Assembly (NCBI GenBank): GCA_022841505.1 | Contig: JALHRK010000016.1 | Location: forward strand, 1-40,125 | DNA from: Saprospiraceae bacterium | Lineage (GTDB): Bacteria; Bacteroidota; Bacteroidia; Chitinophagales; Saprospiraceae | DNA length: 40,125 nucleotides | Direction of reading: 5' to 3' | Shown: positions 7,643 to 15,730 of the stretch, one piece after another | How the letters are laid out: every line of letters begins with the position of its first letter | How positions within the stretch are numbered: position 1 is the first letter of the stretch | The notes under the pieces: generated by a model | Seen by the model: the letters and a program-made list of their open reading frames with translations, nothing else | What the model was told of the DNA's origin: nothing | Databases searched by the model: none | Made by a program: the position numbers and the translations under genes

Positions 7643-10533
7643 GAATGGTTATTTTCCGTTGCCACCACATCTTCTTTTTGCACCCGAATCCGACGCCACA
7701 TCCCCAAACCCAAGCCCAGCATCATCATCACCGATCCCAGCCAGAAGAAGTTGATGCCCGGAAACTCGATGGCTTCCAGTACGATATAATCTGAACGCAG
7801 CGAATTGGTTGCAATTTCAATCGGGGCGCTGTTCACGTTGCGGGGTTCCGTTTTTGCAGCCATCAGGGAAATGGTTCCTTTTGCAGGGTCAATCCCCACA
7901 AAGCGCAAATGCAGCCCCAGCGCTTCCACTTCGTCCTTCAGGTTAAACGGCTGGCTTCCACGGATAAAATAAACGGGTTCTGCCTCATAAGTCTGACCAG
8001 ATCCGTCTGTAATCTGCATTTTGGCGCCCACCGCAATATCGCCAGCGGTCGCCTTGTAAAGCGGATGGCCGGGTGTTTTATTGAATGTGGTAAAATGCAG
8101 GGTGAGGCCTTCAAAAGCAAATTTTTCGCCGTCTTTGAACGTCAGCGTTTGATACTTGAGCTGGTCTTCCGGGGTGAACAATTGGCCAAATATGGCGTCG
8201 CTGAGGCGTACCCGGGCGCTCAACTGGTTGATTTGCACCGGATAGGTATACAACAACTCTTCCCGGAGCACAAGCACGGGCATGACCGTGTAAACGCTGT
8301 CATCGTCAGCGCGTTCGATTCGGAACCGGACGCCGATGGCTAAGTCGCCTTCCTGCGGCTTGTATTCAGGATGGGTCGGATTTCGATCCAATCCCTCAAA
8401 AGAGAGCGTGTACCGCTTGAGCACAAAAGTGTCCTGATCTTCGATGCGTACCGTATCTATAAAAGTCTTGGGCCCCCGGTTGTCAATATTGATGAGCCGG
8501 TATCGCAGGCTGTCTTCCCGCTGGCGGCGGAAATCCATGTCCATTTCCACTTGTGGCAGCGACGCGATGTGAGTGAAAACATCCCGCCCGGCATAGCGTT
8601 TGGTTGAAGGGTTGGAAGAAGCAACTTTGGTGAACGTCTTGTCGTAGAGTATATTGGGATGTAAATTGAATTCTTCTTCCACCTGGCCTTTTCCGTCCCG
8701 TCTTTTGTAGTTTACGGTATAGGTTCGGGTAAAGGTTTCCAGCGTATCGTGGGTGTAGGTGATTTCGTAGCCGCTCATCATCGTAGGCGAGCCTTTGAAC
8801 AACAGGACGTTCCGGCGCAGACTTTGCTCGTCCGCCCCTTCTATAAGGCCATCCATTACAAAAGGATTGGAAGAAATCACCTGCTTATTCAAACCCGAAG
8901 CGATTACCCCAACAATCATGAGTCCAAAACCAATATGCGCAATGGCCGACGCGCCGGTTTTCAGGTTCCCTTTCAGAAAAAAGACGATGTAATCGAGGTT
9001 GGTCACCACCGTGAAAATGCCGCTGAACAACAGCAGGGAATATTGCCAGTTGTAGGTGCTGATCCAAAGGGTGGTCAGGCCGGTCAGGGCAGCAGAAATC
9101 GCAATGGCAATTCCCGTGCGGATGTAAAATTTTCTCATCCGGTTTTCCCAGTTGAATTCGCGGAAGCGCAAATATTGCGTAAAGCCCGACAACAAACCGA
9201 TAAAAATCCCAATCCACAACTGGTATTTGTTGTAGTGATCCACCGGATCCGTAATGACGCGCCCCTCAAAAGTGGGGTCAAAAAATTGCACGATCTTATT
9301 GTACACCGGCAGGGAGGTAGAAGCCGTGATCAGTATGGTCGAAAACAGCAGGATCAACGAGCCGATGAACATCCAGAACTCCTTTGAGGCCGCGTGTTCT
9401 TCTTTTGCAGGCGCCGGAATCCCCTTGTACCGCGATGCCAGCAGCCCAATTGAAAGACCGAGGTAAGCAAAAATAAAAAACATCAGCTGCCACTCCAGCC
9501 CCATTTCCGTAAAGGCATGCACAGAAGTTTGGCCCAATACGCCGCTGCGGGTCAGGAAAGTAGAATATACGATCAGCACAAAAGACAGCAGGTAGTAAAT
9601 ATAGGTGCTTCGGATTGCATAGCCGGTATGTCGGGCAATCAGGTTGGTGTGAATGCCGGCGATCAGGATGATCCAGGGCACCAGCGACATGTTTTCAACC
9701 GGATCCCAGGCCCAGTAGCCGCCAAAGCTCAGGGCTTCATACGCCCACGCGCCGCCCATCAGGATGCCGGTGCCCAAAATGGCGCCGCAAAACAGCGCCC
9801 AGGGCAAAGCCGGTTTCATCCATTCGGTATGCCTGCGGGTCCATAAACCGGCCACGGCAAAGCAGAAAGGGATGGACGTGGAAGCAAATCCAAGAAACAA
9901 AGTTGGCGGGTGAATGGTCATCCAGTAATTCTGAAGGAGCGGATTGAGGCCATTGCCTTTGATGAGGGAAACGTAGTTTTCGTTGGCAAAAAGGGGCGCG
10001 TCCATCACTTCACGGAGCAGGAGCGTAGGGTTGCTGCCCAAACGCATCGCTTCTTCTCCAAAGCCGACATAAACGCCCAGGATCATCGAACCGATGACCG
10101 CCTGAATGGACATCAGCGTTGCCATGACGGGCGATTCCCAGGAACCCGATTTAAAAATCAATACGGCGCCCAGGATGATGTGCCAGAACATCCACAACAA
10201 AAAACTGCCTTCCTGGCCTTCCCAAAATGCCGAAAATATGTATTTAAAAGGCAAATCTTCTGAAACGTGTGCCTGAACGTACTGGTACTCGTAGTACTGC
10301 TTGGTCATCACAAAAAAAAGCATGCCAATGATGGCAAACGTACCCGCTGCGTGAGCGATGAAAGCCCCACGGCCTATTTTCTTCCACATCGCAGCCTCCG
10401 GAAGGTCCCTGCGGTTGGTTGCAAAAATATACGCCATCGTGGCGAGCAAACTACTCACAAATCCCAGAAGGACACCAAAATGCCCAATTCTGCCCGGCCA
10501 CAAATGCTCGCCGAAATACTGCATCTCCTGCAT
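7639..10533 (-). CDS. ccmF: Cytochrome c maturation protein CcmF/CcsA family
   Basis: Large inner-membrane haem-handling protein of system I cytochrome c biogenesis, which passes haem from holo-CcmE to apocytochrome c. The WWD motif GGYWAWDPVENMSLVPW lies near residues 269-285, flanked by many membrane helices and the conserved HPPTLFLG and LTRSGVLGQTSVHAF segments. At about 964 aa it is longer than proteobacterial CcmF (around 650 aa). The extra C-terminal part is beta-rich and probably periplasmic, ending in one last membrane helix. ATG at 10533 is used rather than the far-upstream frame start, which would overlap ccmE. It lies 22 nt after ccmE and overlaps the DUF2520 gene by 4 nt. Confidence 0.93.
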   Translation of the reverse strand: MQEMQYFGEHLWPGRIGHFGVLLGFVSSLLATMAYIFATNRRDLPEAAMWKKIGRGAFIAHAAGTFAIIGMLFFVMTKQYYEYQYVQAHVSEDLPFKYIFSAFWEGQEGSFLLWMFWHIILGAVLIFKSGSWESPVMATLMSIQAVIGSMILGVYVGFGEEAMRLGSNPTLLLREVMDAPLFANENYVSLIKGNGLNPLLQNYWMTIHPPTLFLGFASTSIPFCFAVAGLWTRRHTEWMKPALPWALFCGAILGTGILMGGAWAYEALSFGGYWAWDPVENMSLVPWIILIAGIHTNLIARHTGYAIRSTYIYYLLSFVLIVYSTFLTRSGVLGQTSVHAFTEMGLEWQLMFFIFAYLGLSIGLLASRYKGIPAPAKEEHAASKEFWMFIGSLILLFSTILITASTSLPVYNKIVQFFDPTFEGRVITDPVDHYNKYQLWIGIFIGLLSGFTQYLRFREFNWENRMRKFYIRTGIAIAISAALTGLTTLWISTYNWQYSLLLFSGIFTVVTNLDYIVFFLKGNLKTGASAIAHIGFGLMIVGVIASGLNKQVISSNPFVMDGLIEGADEQSLRRNVLLFKGSPTMMSGYEITYTHDTLETFTRTYTVNYKRRDGKGQVEEEFNLHPNILYDKTFTKVASSNPSTKRYAGRDVFTHIASLPQVEMDMDFRRQREDSLRYRLINIDNRGPKTFIDTVRIEDQDTFVLKRYTLSFEGLDRNPTHPEYKPQEGDLAIGVRFRIERADDDSVYTVMPVLVLREELLYTYPVQINQLSARVRLSDAIFGQLFTPEDQLKYQTLTFKDGEKFAFEGLTLHFTTFNKTPGHPLYKATAGDIAVGAKMQITDGSGQTYEAEPVYFIRGSQPFNLKDEVEALGLHLRFVGIDPAKGTISLMAAKTEPRNVNSAPIEIATNSLRSDYIVLEAIEFPGINFFWLGSVMMMLGLGLGMWRRIRVQKEDVVATENNHS

Positions 10534-10555
10534 GGAAGTTCTTTTTGTAGGAAGT

Positions 10556-10951
10556 TTAACTCTCTTTCCCTTTGATGTAAATTTCTTCGTCTTTGTATTT
10601 GGAAGGGCACTTAAGCAGCACTTCTGAGGCAATGAATTCTTCCCCTTTCATTTTGCCGGTCAGCACAATTTGCTCCGACATTTCAAAATCCTGCGGCTTT
10701 TCAGAAAGCAGGACCACTTTCCGCTCTTCTCCCTCGGCATCGCGCACGTAGAAGCTGAAGTAGTTTGGGTCTTTTTCCGGATTGTAGTACATTTCTTTGG
10801 TTTGCACCAGTTGGCCGGCTATTTTTGCCTTGCGGCCACTTTGCGAAGCATCGGCAAAAGAAGCGTACACAGTCAGGTCTTTGGTTGCTGTGGTTAACAG
10901 GTAAATTGCAGCCAAAACCATGGCTCCTGCAATAAGATATGTTTTTTTCAT
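10556..10951 (-). CDS. ccmE: Cytochrome c maturation protein CcmE, Cys (CxxxY) type
   Basis: A 131-aa haem chaperone, anchored by one N-terminal helix (about residues 4-20) with a periplasmic OB-fold beta barrel. Family elements include KIAGQLVQ, YYNPE, FSFYVRD and VLTGKMKGEEFIASEVLLKCPSKY. The haem-attachment residue of classical CcmE is His within HxxxY; here the same place reads C115-P-S-K-Y119, the Cys (CxxxY) variant known from archaea and some bacteria. It is the first gene of the minus-strand operon ccmE-ccmF-DUF2520. No ccmA, ccmB, ccmC or ccmH is in the window. Confidence 0.92.
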   Translation of the reverse strand: MKKTYLIAGAMVLAAIYLLTTATKDLTVYASFADASQSGRKAKIAGQLVQTKEMYYNPEKDPNYFSFYVRDAEGEERKVVLLSEKPQDFEMSEQIVLTGKMKGEEFIASEVLLKCPSKYKDEEIYIKGKES

Positions 10952-10973
10952 AACCGCTTGTTATAAATTTTCA

Positions 10974-10981
10974 CAAATTTA
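10974..10981 (-). promoter_or_regulatory. Candidate -7 promoter element for ccmE operon
   Basis: On the minus strand the sequence reads TAAATTTG, an exact match to the Bacteroidota -7 consensus TAnnTTTG, 23 bp before the ccmE ATG. No TTTG -33 element is seen at the usual distance, so support is moderate. Confidence 0.4.
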
Positions 10982-11038
10982 CGACATGTTTGCCGGCTTA
11001 TGCAGACAATTCAACGTCAAAATGCTGTAATAAAACAA

Positions 11039-11725
11039 ATGGGAAACCTGATCGTTCACCTTTCCGGCGCTTCCATACGCCAACAAGACAACCTTGTGCT
11101 AACCGATGTGGGCCTGAAAATCTCCAAAGGGGAGTTCGTTTATCTGGTTGGCCGCACCGGCAGCGGGAAGTCAAGCCTGTTGAAAACCATCTACGCTGCG
11201 CTTGCCTTAGAAGAGGGCAGGGGAGAAGTGGCTGATTTTGACCTGCGCAGCCTGACCCGTCATACCATTCCACTACTGCGCCGCAAGCTGGGAATTGTTT
11301 TTCAGGATTTTAACCTGTTGGCCGACCGGAACGTAGACCAAAATCTGCGGTTTGTCCTGTTGGCAACGGGCTGGAAAGACAAAGCCCTGATTGAGCAACG
11401 CATCGTGGAGGTGCTTAAACAAGTGGGCTTAGAAAAGGAGCGCTACCGGATGCCGCATGAACTTTCCGGTGGGGAACAGCAGCGGGTGGTCATTGCGCGT
11501 GCCTTACTGAACCGGCCGGAGCTCATCATTGCGGATGAACCGACCGGCAACCTTGACCCGGAGACCTCGGACGATATTTTGTTGCTCTTGCGCCAATTGG
11601 CCCGGCAAAACAACACGGCTGTCCTGTTTGCGACCCACGATTACCGCATCATCGAGCGCTTTCCGGCCCGTATTGTGCGCTGTGTCAAGGGTCGGGTTGT
11701 CAGCGAAGAAGAGTTTGAACTCTAA
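11039..11725 (+). CDS. ftsE: FtsE-type ABC transporter ATPase
   Basis: An ABC ATPase of about 228 aa. It has Walker A GRTGSGKSS, Q-loop VFQDFNLL, signature LSGGEQQR, Walker B LIIADEPTGNLDP and H-loop FATHD. Size and the ADEPTGNLD motif fit FtsE/LolD-like ATPases; in Bacteroidota this form is usually FtsE, which with FtsX controls septal wall hydrolases. No ftsX is adjacent, so the name rests on sequence type alone. ATG at 11039 starts just before the first strand; ATG at 11000 is in frame and would add 13 residues. The gene diverges from ccmE. Confidence 0.85.
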   Translation: MGNLIVHLSGASIRQQDNLVLTDVGLKISKGEFVYLVGRTGSGKSSLLKTIYAALALEEGRGEVADFDLRSLTRHTIPLLRRKLGIVFQDFNLLADRNVDQNLRFVLLATGWKDKALIEQRIVEVLKQVGLEKERYRMPHELSGGEQQRVVIARALLNRPELIIADEPTGNLDPETSDDILLLLRQLARQNNTAVLFATHDYRIIERFPARIVRCVKGRVVSEEEFEL

Positions 11726-11728
11726 ATT

Positions 11729-11851
11729 GTGTCTGTTTTTAGAGTCCGATAGCTGCGTTATGCGAAGGCCCCGAAAACAGTCACTTACGCGAGTAAGCTC
11801 CCATTTTCGGGGCCTTCGCATGCCTTGCTCTCGAACTCTAAAATCAGACAC
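11729..11851. repeat. Repeated long hairpin, copy A
   Basis: Core 11738-11842. Stem GCGAAGGCCCCGAAAA (11762-11777) pairs fully with 11804-11819. An inner hairpin is CTTAC-GCGA-GTAAG (11784-11797). Outer arms GTGTCTGTTTTTAGAGT (11729-11745) and 11835-11851 match at 16 of 17 positions. Copy B at 31301-31403 has the same order and asymmetric flanks (GATAGCTGCGTTATGCGAAG on the + strand in both), with paired changes in the stem. Copy A lies 3 nt after the ftsE stop. No T-run follows the stem. Class unknown. Confidence 0.9.
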
Positions 11852-11870
11852 CAACACATGAGTTCGTACT

Positions 11871-11926
11871 CATCTAACATCTAAAATCTAATATCTAAAA
11901 TCTTACATCTAACATCTTAATTCTAA
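11871..11926 (+). repeat. Tandem heptamer array (NATCTAA x8)
   Basis: Eight consecutive 7-base units: catctaa, catctaa, aatctaa, tatctaa, aatctta, catctaa, catctta, attctaa. The last A is the first base of the rmlC ATG, so the array forms the whole immediate leader of that gene. It is AT-rich with no Shine-Dalgarno. Function unknown; it resembles in period, not sequence, the heptanucleotide STRR repeats of filamentous cyanobacteria. Confidence 0.88.
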
Positions 11927-12474
11927 TGCCTACTGCCTTCCTTGAAACCGGATTTCCCGGCCTTATGCTGTTTGAACCCAATGTGATCGGAGACGATCGG
12001 GGTTATTTTTTTGAAAGCTACAGCCTGCGCGATTTTCACCGCGGCGGAATCAGCGTCGCATTTGTGCAGGACAACCAGGCCCGTTCCGGTTATGGCGTTT
12101 TGCGCGGATTGCATTACCAGGTCGCGCCTTATGCCCAGGCTAAGCTGGTGCGCATGCTCGTAGGCGAAGTGCTGGATGTTGTCGTTGATTTGCGTCCCCA
12201 TTCGCCCACTTACGGCCAGTCGTACAGCGTAGTCCTGAGCGCTGAAAACAAACGACAGTTGTTTGTCCCTCGCGGTTTTGCGCACGGTTATGTGGTCTTA
12301 AGTGAAACTGCGGAATTCTTTTACAAATGCGACAATTATTACTCCCGCCCCCACGAAGGCGGCCTGCGTTACGACGATCCCGCGTTGAATATTGACTGGC
12401 AAATTCCTGCCGCCGACATCGCCCTTTCGGAAAAGGATCGGCTTTGGCCGAAATTTGGGGAGCACCGGGTTTAG
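11926..12474 (+). CDS. rfbC: dTDP-4-dehydrorhamnose 3,5-epimerase (RmlC)
   Basis: Cupin-fold epimerase of 182 aa, which would convert dTDP-4-keto-6-deoxyglucose to dTDP-4-keto-rhamnose for surface polysaccharide. Motifs are DDRGYFFESYS, FVQDNQARS, VLRGLHYQ (catalytic His63), VLDVVVDLRPHSPTYG, FVPRGFAHGYVVLSE and FYKCDNYYS (active-site Tyr region). Length is normal and the protein appears intact. No rmlA, rmlB or rmlD is nearby. It is bracketed by a heptamer array at its start codon and a heptamer palindrome starting at the base after its stop. Confidence 0.93.
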   Translation: MPTAFLETGFPGLMLFEPNVIGDDRGYFFESYSLRDFHRGGISVAFVQDNQARSGYGVLRGLHYQVAPYAQAKLVRMLVGEVLDVVVDLRPHSPTYGQSYSVVLSAENKRQLFVPRGFAHGYVVLSETAEFFYKCDNYYSRPHEGGLRYDDPALNIDWQIPAADIALSEKDRLWPKFGEHRV

Positions 12475-12536
12475 CGGTGGACGAGAGACGGTGGACGGTA
12501 GACGGCCGTCCACCATCTACCGTCCACCGTCTACCG
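12475..12536. repeat. Heptamer-built inverted repeat (CGGTGGA/CGGTAGA)
   Basis: AGACGGTGGACGGTAGA (12486-12502) pairs perfectly with 12516-12532 (17 bp). The left side is four heptamers from 12475: CGGTGGA, CGAGAGA, CGGTGGA, CGGTAGA. The right side, read in reverse complement, is CGGTAGA, CGGTGGA, CGGTAGA, TGGTGGA. It starts at the base after the rmlC stop and includes the stop of the convergent HlyD-type gene. No T-run follows, so a simple intrinsic terminator is unlikely. Confidence 0.88.
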
Positions 12537-13856
12537 ATTATATACCGCATCCAGAAACTGATCAAAAATCCGTTCCAGCAGGCTGCGTTTTTCGGTAATG
12601 ATGCGCGCAGTGGCGGGCATTTCCTGCTGTGAGGGTAAAGTGATGCCGTAAGTGGTAACCAAATTTCCGGTCAGCTCAATTTCAGCCAAATAGCGCAATT
12701 GCTCCTGCGGGTTCCCGGTGGGGACGGGCGCCAGGTTTTTGACAACACCTTCCAGGATGCCGTATTCTTTGTAAGGAAAAGCGTCTAAACGCAATTGAAC
12801 AACTGCACCGGGCTTCACCTTGCCCAAGCCATCCGGGGCGATCCAGGTGCGGGCTGATGCGATGCTGGAACCAACCGGGAGGATCGTAAAGGCCGCTTCA
12901 CCCGCCTGGATGTACTGTTGGGCCGTCCAGGCGCCCTCCGCAAAAACCACCCCGGGCGTTGGAGCGATGATGCCGTGATTTTGTTTCCAGGTCTGGATGG
13001 CTGCCGATACGGTGGCTGCGCTTTCGCGCAAAAGCAGTTTTTCCGTGCGCAGGCGTTCGTCGGCGATGCGTTCCAGGCCAAGTCGTTCAGAACCAATGCG
13101 CGTGATGGAAAGCCGGTTGGTGAGTATTTCCGCTTTTTTGGCTTCCAACTCGCGTTGATAACGCAGGTAAGCCGCTTCCGCTCTTTCTTTGTCTTCTTCA
13201 CTGTTGGCGCCAGCCTCGTAGAGCCGTTGCATCAAGGTTGCGTGGCGTTCGGCCAGGTCCACTTCCTTTTTCAGCGTATTGACCTGGCGGTCCAGCGATT
13301 GATTGGACGCTTCCAGCGCTGCAATTTGCCCGGCCAGCATTTGCAAAGCTTTTTGGGTATGGGTTTCATTCCGGGCATCTAAAAATTCGCCGATATGGCG
13401 TTGTAATGCTGCATAAGGCGTCTGGATTTCGCCCAATTGCAGGAAATGTGGCGGAAGGGTATATGCCGACGTTTCGGACAAACCCGTAAATTGGGTCAGG
13501 ATATGCTCCAATTCGCGCACCTCGGCTGAAGAAGCGGCATTTTCCAGTACCCCCAGGATTTGACCACTTGCAACGGTATCCCCGGGTTTTGCCAATAATT
13601 CACTGATGCGGCCGCTGCGTTGGGCCATCACCCTTATTGGCGGATTGTTGTTTGCAAGAATGGAAGCCCGGCCTGTAATGACATCCGGATAACGTACCCA
13701 GGCGCTGATGAGCAGCAAAATCAAGACGCCCAGCCCGACAAACGGAATGCCCCAGCGCAACATCCAGCCAGGCGCTTGCCCCAGCAGGTTTTGCACTTCG
13801 TCCTGGTCATTCAGGCGAATGTCATTCGGGTTTTCGATGAGTGGGCGTGTTGGCAT
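12531..13856 (-). CDS. HlyD-family membrane fusion (adaptor) protein
   Basis: A 441-aa periplasmic adaptor. It has a short cytoplasmic N-terminus and one membrane helix (about residues 33-53). A biotinyl-lipoyl-like half-motif around GRISELLAKPGDTVASGQILG follows, then a long coiled coil (about 165-295, rich in Leu/Glu/Lys) and the second lipoyl half and beta-barrel region (TPGVVFAEGAW, GAVVQLRLDAFPYKEYGILEG). This matches adaptors of ABC peptide exporters linking inner-membrane transporter to a TolC-type channel. Neither transporter nor channel gene is adjacent. ATG at 13856 is used; TTG at 13862 is the only alternative near it. Confidence 0.88.
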   Translation of the reverse strand: MPTRPLIENPNDIRLNDQDEVQNLLGQAPGWMLRWGIPFVGLGVLILLLISAWVRYPDVITGRASILANNNPPIRVMAQRSGRISELLAKPGDTVASGQILGVLENAASSAEVRELEHILTQFTGLSETSAYTLPPHFLQLGEIQTPYAALQRHIGEFLDARNETHTQKALQMLAGQIAALEASNQSLDRQVNTLKKEVDLAERHATLMQRLYEAGANSEEDKERAEAAYLRYQRELEAKKAEILTNRLSITRIGSERLGLERIADERLRTEKLLLRESAATVSAAIQTWKQNHGIIAPTPGVVFAEGAWTAQQYIQAGEAAFTILPVGSSIASARTWIAPDGLGKVKPGAVVQLRLDAFPYKEYGILEGVVKNLAPVPTGNPQEQLRYLAEIELTGNLVTTYGITLPSQQEMPATARIITEKRSLLERIFDQFLDAVYNR

Positions 13857-13889
13857 GAGCAAGTTTGAATATCTGAATAGTCAAATTTT

Positions 13890-13925
13890 TTCGTAAGTAC
13901 TACGAAGTGTTCTGTGCAAATTTGC
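13890..13925. promoter_or_regulatory. Two small dyads in a divergent promoter region
   Basis: Between the divergent HlyD-type and barrel genes lie TTCGTA-N5-TACGAA (13890-13906) and the perfect palindrome GCAAATTTGC (13916-13925). Either could be an operator. Their closeness to both start codons is the only support. Confidence 0.25.
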
Positions 13926-13960
13926 GTATTCTGCGTCAAATTTTTTAAAAAGTCACGAAT

Positions 13961-15730
13961 ATGATCAAAAGTCGCCTCTGTATATTGATCTTCGCTTGTT
14001 TCCCATTTGCCTTGTTCGCGCAGGGCAGCAACCTCCCGATGGATTCGGAAGCTTATCACCTGCTCGACCGACTGGAGATCGCCAGCGGGACGCCCGCGCC
14101 TTACCATTCCTCACTAAAATATTACAACCGGGGGGATGTGGTTCGGTATGCATTGACCCTTGATTCTGCCCAGGTGCAGTGGCGGAAAGGGGAAAGGGAG
14201 CAATTGGATTTCCTGTTCCACGACAACAATGAATGGTTGGGCGCGCCAGAATTTGCAAAAGAATTGGGCGATTTTAGAAAAAATGGGGGTACTCCACCGC
14301 TTTCCCAAATAGAACTGAGCCTGGCCCATCCAAAATATCAGTTCAGCCGGAAACCCATTTTGAAATATTTTTACAAAACGCCAGCCAACCTCTTTGAAGT
14401 CAACGACAAACATTTTCATTTCCGGCTGAATCCAATGCTGCATTTCCAAATGGGGCGCTCGCAGGACATGGACGAACCGGTTTTTTACAATCTGCGCGGT
14501 CTGGAAGCGCGTGGCGGCGTGGATGACCGCATTTTTTTCTACCTGAACATTACAGAAACCCAGGCCCGTTTCCCGGATTATGTCAACGACCGTATCCTCA
14601 AAGACCGCGCGGTGCCGGGCGCCGGGTTTTATAAATCTTACACCAGCGACATCTTCAAAGTAAAGCAGGGCTATGATATTCTGAACGCGCAAGGGTATAT
14701 GGCGTTCAACATCACGCCGCACGTCGGCGCGCAATTTGGGTATGGCCGGAATTTTATCGGCAACGGCTACCGCTCGCTGCTGCTGTCCGATTTTGCCAAC
14801 AACCACCTGTACTTCAAACTCAACTGGAAGGTTTGGAAGTTTCATTACCAAAACCTGTTTACCGAATTGGCCGTCCGGTCCTCCAAAGCAACCGGGGACG
14901 GGCGTCTGGTGTCGAAAAAATACATGTCTTCCCACCACCTGAGCATCAACCTCGCCCCCAATTTGAATGTCGGCCTATTTGAAACCGTCATTTTCAGCCG
15001 CAACAACCAGTTTGAATTCCAGTACCTCAACCCGCTCATACTATACCGCACCATTGAACAGGGATTGGGCAGCCCCGATAACGTTCTCATTGGTTTGGAT
15101 GGAAAATGGAACTTCCTGAAGCGCTTCCAGCTCTATGGCCAGTTGATGATGGACGAGTTTGTATTCAAAGAATTGTTCATTGAACGACGTGGCTGGTGGG
15201 CGAATAAATACGCCATTCAAATCGGCGGGAAATACATCAATGCCCTTGGCGTGAATGGATTGGACTTGCAGGTGGAATACAACACGGCCCGTCCTTATAT
15301 CTACACCCACCGCGATAGTTCTGCCAGTTATACCCACTACAACCAGCCGTTGGCGCATCCATTGGGCGCTAATTTCAAGGAGACGGTTTTTTTACTGAAT
15401 TACCAGATCTCCAAACGCTGGCGTGTGGAAGCCCGTGCCATCCACGCGGAAGTCGGCGACGACCCCAGTGGCCAGAACTGGGGCAGCAACCTGCTTTTAC
15501 CCCACACGACCCGAGTGCAGGAATACGGCAACGAAATCGGCCAGGGTGTTCCGGGAACCATTGACCTCCAGGGCGTGGAAATCTCTTACCAGCCTTTCCA
15601 CCGGGTAATTCTGGAACTGAGCTGGCTGAATCGCATCAAAAACAGTGCAGACGATGGGTTGGATCAAACGACATCCTATTTCGGGCTTGGTTTGCGGGTG
15701 AATGTGGGGAAGGTGAGGTGGGATTTTTAG
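13961..15730 (+). CDS. Outer-membrane beta-barrel protein, Wzi/RemB-like
   Basis: A 589-aa protein with a signal peptide (MIKSRLCILIFACFPFALFAQ). Many alternating amphipathic strands follow, and the chain ends in an aromatic residue (VNVGKVRWDF), as outer-membrane barrels do. Segments such as AQFGYGRNFIGNGYRSLLLSDFANN and NPLILYRTIEQGLGSPDNVLIGLD resemble Bacteroidota proteins annotated as capsule assembly Wzi family or gliding protein RemB. That assignment is from memory of the family pattern and is moderate; outer-membrane location is firmer. The gene is flanked by secreted or envelope genes. Confidence 0.8.
   Translation: MIKSRLCILIFACFPFALFAQGSNLPMDSEAYHLLDRLEIASGTPAPYHSSLKYYNRGDVVRYALTLDSAQVQWRKGEREQLDFLFHDNNEWLGAPEFAKELGDFRKNGGTPPLSQIELSLAHPKYQFSRKPILKYFYKTPANLFEVNDKHFHFRLNPMLHFQMGRSQDMDEPVFYNLRGLEARGGVDDRIFFYLNITETQARFPDYVNDRILKDRAVPGAGFYKSYTSDIFKVKQGYDILNAQGYMAFNITPHVGAQFGYGRNFIGNGYRSLLLSDFANNHLYFKLNWKVWKFHYQNLFTELAVRSSKATGDGRLVSKKYMSSHHLSINLAPNLNVGLFETVIFSRNNQFEFQYLNPLILYRTIEQGLGSPDNVLIGLDGKWNFLKRFQLYGQLMMDEFVFKELFIERRGWWANKYAIQIGGKYINALGVNGLDLQVEYNTARPYIYTHRDSSASYTHYNQPLAHPLGANFKETVFLLNYQISKRWRVEARAIHAEVGDDPSGQNWGSNLLLPHTTRVQEYGNEIGQGVPGTIDLQGVEISYQPFHRVILELSWLNRIKNSADDGLDQTTSYFGLGLRVNVGKVRWDF

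Noticed and set aside
8749-9387. 212-codon frame on the plus strand inside ccmF
   Set aside because: It is antisense to conserved CcmF sequence, and its His/Gln/Arg-rich composition is typical of a shadow frame.
11738-11842. Integron attC-like site
   Set aside because: The hairpin and GCGTTATGC segment recall attC sites, but the paired RYYYAAC/GTTRRRY core sites are not seen, no integrase gene is present, and the flanking genes do not look like a cassette array.
11871-11926. CRISPR-like repeat array
   Set aside because: Units are 7 bases with no spacers and no cas genes are present.
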